A model generated the notes under the pieces. That model was not told the DNA's origin. It searched no databases and saw only the letters and a program-made list of their open reading frames with translations. Below, piece by piece: positions 59,572 through 64,000 of a DNA stretch of 64,000 bases; position 1 is the first letter of the stretch; every line of letters begins with the position of its first letter. This stretch comes from Pontibacter akesuensis (lineage in GTDB: Bacteria; Bacteroidota; Bacteroidia; Cytophagales; Hymenobacteraceae), in assembly GCF_001611675.1 (NCBI RefSeq), contig NZ_CP014766.1, positions 2,790,001 to 2,854,000 on the forward strand, in the 5' to 3' direction. Both the position numbers and the translations under genes were made by a program.

Positions 59572-59696
59572 ATGCGTATTTGTCTTAGATCATTATACAA
59601 GAGCTTTGCCCAAGGGTAAGGCTTTTTTTATGGCTGGGCAGTTGTTTTGGGGTTAAGCCATTGATTAACAAAGGTGCAGGGATAAATGAATTTGAA

Positions 59697-59740
59697 ATAT
59701 ATGTTGCTAAATTGTTATACATATGCTAAATTACTATATG
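59697..59740. promoter_or_regulatory. AT-rich tandem motif upstream of the InsA-like gene
   Basis: ATATGTTGCTAAATTGTTAT is followed at once by ATATGCTAAATTACTATATG, an imperfect direct repeat of about 20 bases with palindromic CATATG. It may be an operator for the DNA-binding protein encoded 30 bases downstream. Confidence 0.35.
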
Positions 59741-59770
59741 TAAGTGTTTAATCACTTTAGCTGCACCTGA

Positions 59771-60190
59771 ATGAAACACCCCATCTGCCCCCGCTGCGAT
59801 GCGCAGGAAATAGTTAAAAGCGGTATCGTGAATGAGAGACAGCGCTATCGCTGCAAAAAATGCAGTTACTATTTCTCCGTCAACAAGATCGGAAAGAACA
59901 TCGACAGCTACTACGTTACCAAAGCATTGCAACTCTACATCGAGGGAATCAGCTACCGCGAGATAGAACGCATCCTCGGCGTCAGCCATGTATCCGTCAT
60001 GAACTGGGTCCGCAAGTATAAAATCAAGGCTCCGGAGCAAACCGAATATCACCCCACCTACAAAATCTTCAACCACGCTGAGCTGGTAGATTACCTCAAA
60101 AACGGCGGCAACCTGAAAGGCGCTGGCATGATGATCACTGAGCTGGGCGACAAGTACATGATGATCAAATGGAAGCGGTTTAAAGAGTAG
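59771..60190 (+). CDS. IS1 InsA-like zinc-finger/HTH protein without transposase domain
   Basis: 139 aa. N-terminal IS1-type zinc ribbon CPRCDAQEIVKSG... YRCKKCSYYFS (two Cys pairs), then a helix-turn-helix ISYREIERILGVSHVSVMNWVRKY. The C-terminal 50 residues (ELVDYLKNGGNLKGAGMMIT) do not look like a DDE nuclease. No InsB frame, terminal repeats or target duplication were found. It may be a domesticated transposase-derived regulator rather than an insertion sequence. Confidence 0.75.
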   Translation: MKHPICPRCDAQEIVKSGIVNERQRYRCKKCSYYFSVNKIGKNIDSYYVTKALQLYIEGISYREIERILGVSHVSVMNWVRKYKIKAPEQTEYHPTYKIFNHAELVDYLKNGGNLKGAGMMITELGDKYMMIKWKRFKE

Positions 60191-60504
60191 CGCTACAGAT
60201 TAGTCACTCTCAACGCCCAAGTACAACCGCTACCAAGTAAGTATGGCTTTTGAAACCAGTGGAGGTTGCAAACCCGGCATCATAGACAGGCACAAGCCTG
60301 AAGACTTGCGCTAGCTGGGCAGTTAGGCCAGAACCCGGGAAAAATCGCTTCTGGCCGCTTTCTCTTCGCTATACTTTCATTTGCTATATAAAATTAGCAT
60401 AAAAGTACATTCACCACCACCTTTCTCACAGCAATTCCCTAAAATAGGTGAAAGATTCAGGGCATATCGTCCGCTAGTACTAACCTGCAAACTCCTGAAC
60501 ACCA
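60191..60504. other. Intergenic region with one hairpin, no gene seen
   Basis: About 310 bases without a convincing coding frame. GGCCAGAA (60326-60333) pairs perfectly with TTCTGGCC (60349-60356) and may end the InsA-like transcript, though the U-tract is weak. The remainder just before the porin start is AT-rich. Confidence 0.5.
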
Positions 60505-61845
60505 ATGAAAAAACTGTTGCTAAGTGTAGTGGCCGGGCTTGGGCTTTGCTGCTTTGGGGGAGGCGCTCTGGCGCAAGGGTCTACGCTGTATGGTCCTGGA
60601 CTGAAGGTGCCCCTGAACGAGGACGGTTCAAAGTATGTGCGCGTCATACTATGGAACCAGGTGTGGGTGCGCTACAACGAAAACAACACGGGCTCACTCC
60701 GTAATGGTGAGCCCGAGGACGGCACCTTTGATGTAGGTCTGCGCCGCTCGCGGGTGCTGTTTTACTCCCAGATCTCTCCCCGCTTCCTGATCGTGACGCA
60801 CTTTGGTATTAACAACCAGAATGCGGTGAGCGGGGGGCTTTCGGCTATAGACGGTAAGAAGCCGCAGCTCTTCATGCACGATGCGTATGTGGACTATAAG
60901 GTATTTGGCAATCAGTTGCACCTGGGCGCCGGCTTGCATTACTGGAACGGCATCTCGCGCATGTCCAATGCCAGCACACTGAACTTTTTGGCAATCGATG
61001 CGCCCATCTTTAATTGGCCTACCATCGAAACCACCGACCAGTTTGCGCGCATGTTTGGTGTTTTTGCGAAAGGCAAGCTTGGTAAGCTCGATTACCGGGT
61101 GGCGGTGAACGACCCGTTTCTGACAAACACGGCAGAGGCCATCTCTACTACAGCCAACTACAATCCCCGAAACAATAAAAAAGTATACCAGGGCTACTTC
61201 AACTACCAGTTCCTGGACCAGGAGTCAAACCTGCTGCCTTACATGGTGGGCACCTACTTGGGCACCAAAAACGTGTTCAACATCGGGGCGGGCTTCTTGC
61301 ACAACAGCGATGCCATGTGGCGCGAAGAGCCGCTGGGATTTGGCGGTAGCAGGGCTGTGGAAGAGGATATGAGCCTGTTTAGCGTGGATGCCTTTCTGGA
61401 CAAACCGCTGAATACAGAAACAGGTTCTGCTATCACAGCCTACGCTGTTTACTATAACTACGACTTTGGCAGAAACCATGTGAGCAGCATTGGCCTCCTT
61501 AACCCTGCCAACGGCGGGGGCGCCCTGCGGGGTAATGCCGTGCCAACAATCGGCACAGGCAGCATCTACTACGGACAGGCTGGTTTCCTGCTGCCAACGG
61601 ATACCTTCGGCGAGGAGGCAAGGCTGCAGCCCTATGCCGCCTTTAGCTACGGCAAGTTCGATGCCCTGAGGGACGGTAGCGGCGACAGGGTGGCAGCAAA
61701 AGTGCTGGATGTAGGGGCCAATCTTTATATAGAAGCACACCACGCAAAGCTCACGCTGAACTACCGCAACCGCCCGGACTTCACCAGCATCAACAACCTG
61801 AAGTATAGGCCAGAGATTACGTTGCAGGCTATGATCTACTTATAA
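60505..61845 (+). CDS. Outer-membrane porin-like beta-barrel
   Basis: 446 aa with a signal peptide (ending GGALAQG). After a short N-terminus (VRVILWNQVWVRYNEN) come alternating aromatic strands typical of porins (LRRSRVLFYSQISPRFLIV, LDYRVAVNDPF, LPYMVGTYLGTKNVF) and a C-terminal strand ending in an aromatic-rich segment (ITLQAMIYL). Likely a diffusion channel for a small anion or carboxylate; upstream of a sodium symporter pair that it may feed. Confidence 0.8.
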   Translation: MKKLLLSVVAGLGLCCFGGGALAQGSTLYGPGLKVPLNEDGSKYVRVILWNQVWVRYNENNTGSLRNGEPEDGTFDVGLRRSRVLFYSQISPRFLIVTHFGINNQNAVSGGLSAIDGKKPQLFMHDAYVDYKVFGNQLHLGAGLHYWNGISRMSNASTLNFLAIDAPIFNWPTIETTDQFARMFGVFAKGKLGKLDYRVAVNDPFLTNTAEAISTTANYNPRNNKKVYQGYFNYQFLDQESNLLPYMVGTYLGTKNVFNIGAGFLHNSDAMWREEPLGFGGSRAVEEDMSLFSVDAFLDKPLNTETGSAITAYAVYYNYDFGRNHVSSIGLLNPANGGGALRGNAVPTIGTGSIYYGQAGFLLPTDTFGEEARLQPYAAFSYGKFDALRDGSGDRVAAKVLDVGANLYIEAHHAKLTLNYRNRPDFTSINNLKYRPEITLQAMIYL

Positions 61846-61879
61846 AATCCACTCATTTAAACATCTAACCTTATCACCA

Positions 61880-62143
61880 ATGGAAAATAACAAAGGAAGA
61901 ATGCAGGAGTACTGGAAGCGCAACGTGCGCATTCTCTTTATACTGCTTGCGCTTTGGTTCATCGTGTCCTTTGTATTCGGGATACTGCTGGTCGACGAAC
62001 TCAACGCCATCCGGCTGGGCGGTTACAAGCTTGGGTTCTGGTTTGCCCAACAAGGCTCCATTTATAGTTTTGTCATCATCATCTTTGTTTATGTATGGCT
62101 GATGAACAAGCTGGACAGAGAGTTTGATGTGCACGAAGACTAA
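61880..62143 (+). CDS. DUF4212 small subunit of a sodium/solute symporter
   Basis: 87 aa with two hydrophobic segments (about 17-40 and 55-76). YWKRNVRILFILLALWFIVS and GFWFAQQGSIYSFVIIIF match the DUF4212 family, which is consistently paired with VC_2705-type sodium:solute symporters. It lies 30 bases ahead of the symporter gene. Confidence 0.92.
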   Translation: MENNKGRMQEYWKRNVRILFILLALWFIVSFVFGILLVDELNAIRLGGYKLGFWFAQQGSIYSFVIIIFVYVWLMNKLDREFDVHED

Positions 62144-62173
62144 TCAACTTAACTTACCTCAAAGACAACATAT

Positions 62174-63865
62174 ATGGGAATCCTAACCTGGACTTACATC
62201 ATAGTGGGCCTTACATTTGCCCTTTACATCGGCATCGCCATCTGGTCGCGAGCCGGTTCTACCAAAGAGTTTTATGTGGCCGGCGGGGGCGTAAGTCCGC
62301 TGGCAAACGGTATGGCCACCGCCGCCGACTGGATGAGTGCGGCCTCCTTTATTTCCATGGCCGGCCTGATCTCGTTTATGGGCTACGACGGCTCTGTTTA
62401 CCTGATGGGATGGACAGGTGGCTACGTGCTGCTGGCCCTGCTGCTGGCGCCGTACCTGCGCAAGTTCGGTAAGTTTACCGTTCCTGATTTTGTGGGCGAC
62501 CGCTACTACTCCAGAACAGCGCGCTTGGTGGCCGTTATCTGCGCCATCTTTATCTCCTTTACCTATGTGGCCGGGCAGATGCGCGGTGTGGGCATCGTGT
62601 TTTCGCGTTTCCTGGAAGTGGAGATAGAGACAGGGGTGATCATCGGCATGGTGATCGTGCTTTTCTATGCCGTGCTTGGCGGTATGAAAGGCATCACCTA
62701 TACACAGGTGGCGCAGTTCTGCGTGCTGATTTTCGCTTACATGGTACCGGCTGTGTTTATTTCCATTATGCTCACCGGTAACCCGATTCCGCAGCTGGGC
62801 CTGGGGAGCGAGCTGAACGACGGAACCTACCTGCTCGATAAGCTGGATGGCATGCTCACGGAACTAGGCTTCGCGGCCTACACCGACGGCAGCAAAGCTA
62901 CCATCGACGTGTTCTTTATCACAGCGGCCCTGATGGTAGGCACGGCAGGTTTGCCACACGTAATTGTGCGTTTCTTCACTGTGCCGAAAGTAAAAGATGC
63001 CCGTATGTCGGCAGGTTATGCGCTGGTGTTTATCGCTATACTTTATACTACGGCTCCGGCGGTAGGTGCCTTCGGTATGTACAACATGCTGAACACCACC
63101 AGTAACCAACCTATCGCTTCTATGCCGCAATGGGTGGGCAACTGGGGCAAGACAGGCCTAATTACGGTGACGGACAAGAATGCTGACGGCATCATCCAGT
63201 ACGTGAAGAACGCGGACCAGAACGAGCTTGCCATCGATAAGGACATTATGGTGCTGGCCAATCCGGAGATTGCCCGCCTGCCTAACTGGGTTATTGCCCT
63301 GGTGGCTGCCGGTGGTCTGGCAGCTGCGCTTTCCACGGCGGCTGGTCTGTTGCTGGTTATCTCTACCTCCATTTCGCACGACTTGCTCAAGAACTCGTTC
63401 ATGCCGGGCATATCAGAGAAAAGCGAGCTGATAGCGGCGCGTATAGCAGCTACGGCAGCTGTTGTAGTGGCCGGTTACTTCGGTATTTACCCGCCGGGAT
63501 TTGTGGCCGAGGTTGTGGCCTTTGCCTTCGGTCTGGCGGCGGCCTCTTTCTTCCCGGTCATTATCATGGGTATCTTCTCGAAAACCATGAATAAGCAGGG
63601 CGCTATCTGGGGTATGGTAACAGGCCTCGCCTTTACGCTGGCGTATATTTCCTACTTCAAGTTCGTTAATCCTGCCGCCAATGTGCCTGAAAACTGGTGG
63701 TTCAATATATCGCCGGAAGGCATTGGAACCCTTGGCATGGTGCTGAATTTTATTGTATCTTTTTTGATATCAAAAATGACACCTCCGCCGCCGGCGCATG
63801 TTCAGGACCTGGTGGAGGATATCAGAATTCCGCGTGGAGCAGTCGCATCAACGGGGGCACATTAA
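62174..63865 (+). CDS. Sodium:solute symporter (VC_2705/ActP-like)
   Basis: 563 aa with about 13 membrane segments. SSS-family features include FYVAGGGVSPLANGMATAAD, WMSAASFISMAGL, YVAGQMRGVGIVFSRFL and GLAAALSTAAGLLLV. An insert near 300-360 (VTDKNADGIIQYVKNAD) is characteristic of the VC_2705 subfamily that pairs with DUF4212. Likely substrate is a short monocarboxylate such as acetate or propionate, which would suit the methylmalonyl pathway here, but this is inference. Confidence 0.9.
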   Translation: MGILTWTYIIVGLTFALYIGIAIWSRAGSTKEFYVAGGGVSPLANGMATAADWMSAASFISMAGLISFMGYDGSVYLMGWTGGYVLLALLLAPYLRKFGKFTVPDFVGDRYYSRTARLVAVICAIFISFTYVAGQMRGVGIVFSRFLEVEIETGVIIGMVIVLFYAVLGGMKGITYTQVAQFCVLIFAYMVPAVFISIMLTGNPIPQLGLGSELNDGTYLLDKLDGMLTELGFAAYTDGSKATIDVFFITAALMVGTAGLPHVIVRFFTVPKVKDARMSAGYALVFIAILYTTAPAVGAFGMYNMLNTTSNQPIASMPQWVGNWGKTGLITVTDKNADGIIQYVKNADQNELAIDKDIMVLANPEIARLPNWVIALVAAGGLAAALSTAAGLLLVISTSISHDLLKNSFMPGISEKSELIAARIAATAAVVVAGYFGIYPPGFVAEVVAFAFGLAAASFFPVIIMGIFSKTMNKQGAIWGMVTGLAFTLAYISYFKFVNPAANVPENWWFNISPEGIGTLGMVLNFIVSFLISKMTPPPPAHVQDLVEDIRIPRGAVASTGAH

Positions 63866-63890
63866 GCGTTCTTTATATCATTAAATAGCA

Positions 63891-63933
63891 GACCCCACTC
63901 CCGGTCTTCCACAACGGAGGCAGGGGTGGGGTC
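63891..63933 (+). terminator. Hairpin after the symporter gene
   Basis: GACCCCACTCC pairs with GGGGTGGGGTC with one wobble. It lacks a long T-run; the shape also resembles the CCCC/GGGG repeat family at 25 and 28 kb. Confidence 0.5.
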
Positions 63934-63966
63934 GCTAATTGAATCAGACTTATACTTAACCGACTC

Positions 63967-64000
63967 ATGCGCGACCGTGTAAAAGGCAGGCGACTTTTCT
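63967..64000 (+). CDS. Possible start of a further gene, cut by the window end
   Basis: An ATG at 63967 opens a frame (MRDRVKGRRLF) that runs off the window. Eleven residues are too few to identify it, and it may not be the real start. Confidence 0.15.
   Translation, partial: MRDRVKGRRLF

Noticed and set aside
59771..60190. Complete IS1-type insertion sequence
   Set aside because: There is only an InsA-like frame, with no InsB/DDE frame, no terminal inverted repeats and no target duplication.
60200..60360. Structured region suggestive of a tRNA or small RNA
   Set aside because: No cloverleaf, T-loop (GGTTCGAATC-like) or CCA end could be found; only one simple hairpin is supported.
60381..60704. 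Plus-strand frame overlapping the porin start
   Set aside because: It overlaps the porin signal peptide in another frame and encodes low-complexity basic sequence without a motif.

Overview
The window looks like chromosomal DNA of a Bacteroidota, most likely a Cytophagales/Hymenobacteraceae member such as Pontibacter (genus is a guess). The evidence is type IX secretion (T9SS) signatures (PorQ, a C-terminal sorting domain, a PorE-like OmpA protein), Bacteroidota -7 promoter boxes (TAnnTTTG), a curlin-repeat protein, a methylmalonyl-CoA mutase pair, GC near 50 percent with AT-rich spacers, and few Shine-Dalgarno sites. No rRNA, tRNA, CRISPR array, prophage or complete insertion sequence was seen.

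Layout. 0-5 kb: class A penicillin-binding protein, TIGR01777 epimerase, folE plus a eukaryote-type 6-pyruvoyltetrahydropterin synthase. 5-7.5 kb: coiled-coil secreted protein, orphan curlin-repeat protein, pyrophosphatase-fold lipoprotein lacking catalytic aspartates. 7.6-10 kb: rpsP-rimM-trmD-rplS operon. 10-16 kb: desaturase, cation transporter, pseudouridine synthase, panB, lptD. 16-20.8 kb: amidase, MCE protein, acyl-CoA carboxylase beta, SirB1-like protein. 21-24.7 kb: redoxin, phosphopantetheinyl transferase, WD40, DivIVA-domain protein, folB. 25.3-35.8 kb: meaB, beta-propeller protein, trehalase, mutB/mutA, with an AT-rich lipoprotein gene between. 35.9-41.6 kb: M20 peptidase, T9SS cargo, a 5'-nucleotidase split into two genes. 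41.6-50.5 kb: dnaA, osmC, GH3-like enzyme, dxr, rseP, LysM protein. 50.7-58.1 kb: PorE-like protein, lon, porQ, hslU. 58-64 kb: AT-rich ORF, sepiapterin-reductase-like SDR, InsA-like DNA-binding protein, porin, DUF4212/sodium symporter pair.

Functional links. MutA, MutB and MeaB handle propionyl/methylmalonyl carbon, and the carboxylase beta subunit belongs to branched-chain acyl-CoA catabolism. FolE, the synthase and the distant SDR could together make tetrahydrobiopterin. LptD, the amidase and the MCE protein form an envelope cluster. Lon, HslU and RseP handle protein quality control beside T9SS parts.

The least explained signals are not classical genes. (1) The heptamer AAGTATA/TATACTT occurs roughly 85-90 times by hand count, about ten times more than expected, in genes and spacers alike, often using otherwise rare codons. 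(2) At least six junctions between co-directional genes are filled from stop codon to start codon by inverted-repeat hairpin elements. Two of these carry a cargo ORF; one cargo is a four-helix-bundle gene with an in-frame stop. A separate ~70-bp hairpin repeat with apparent compensatory changes is nested in one of them.
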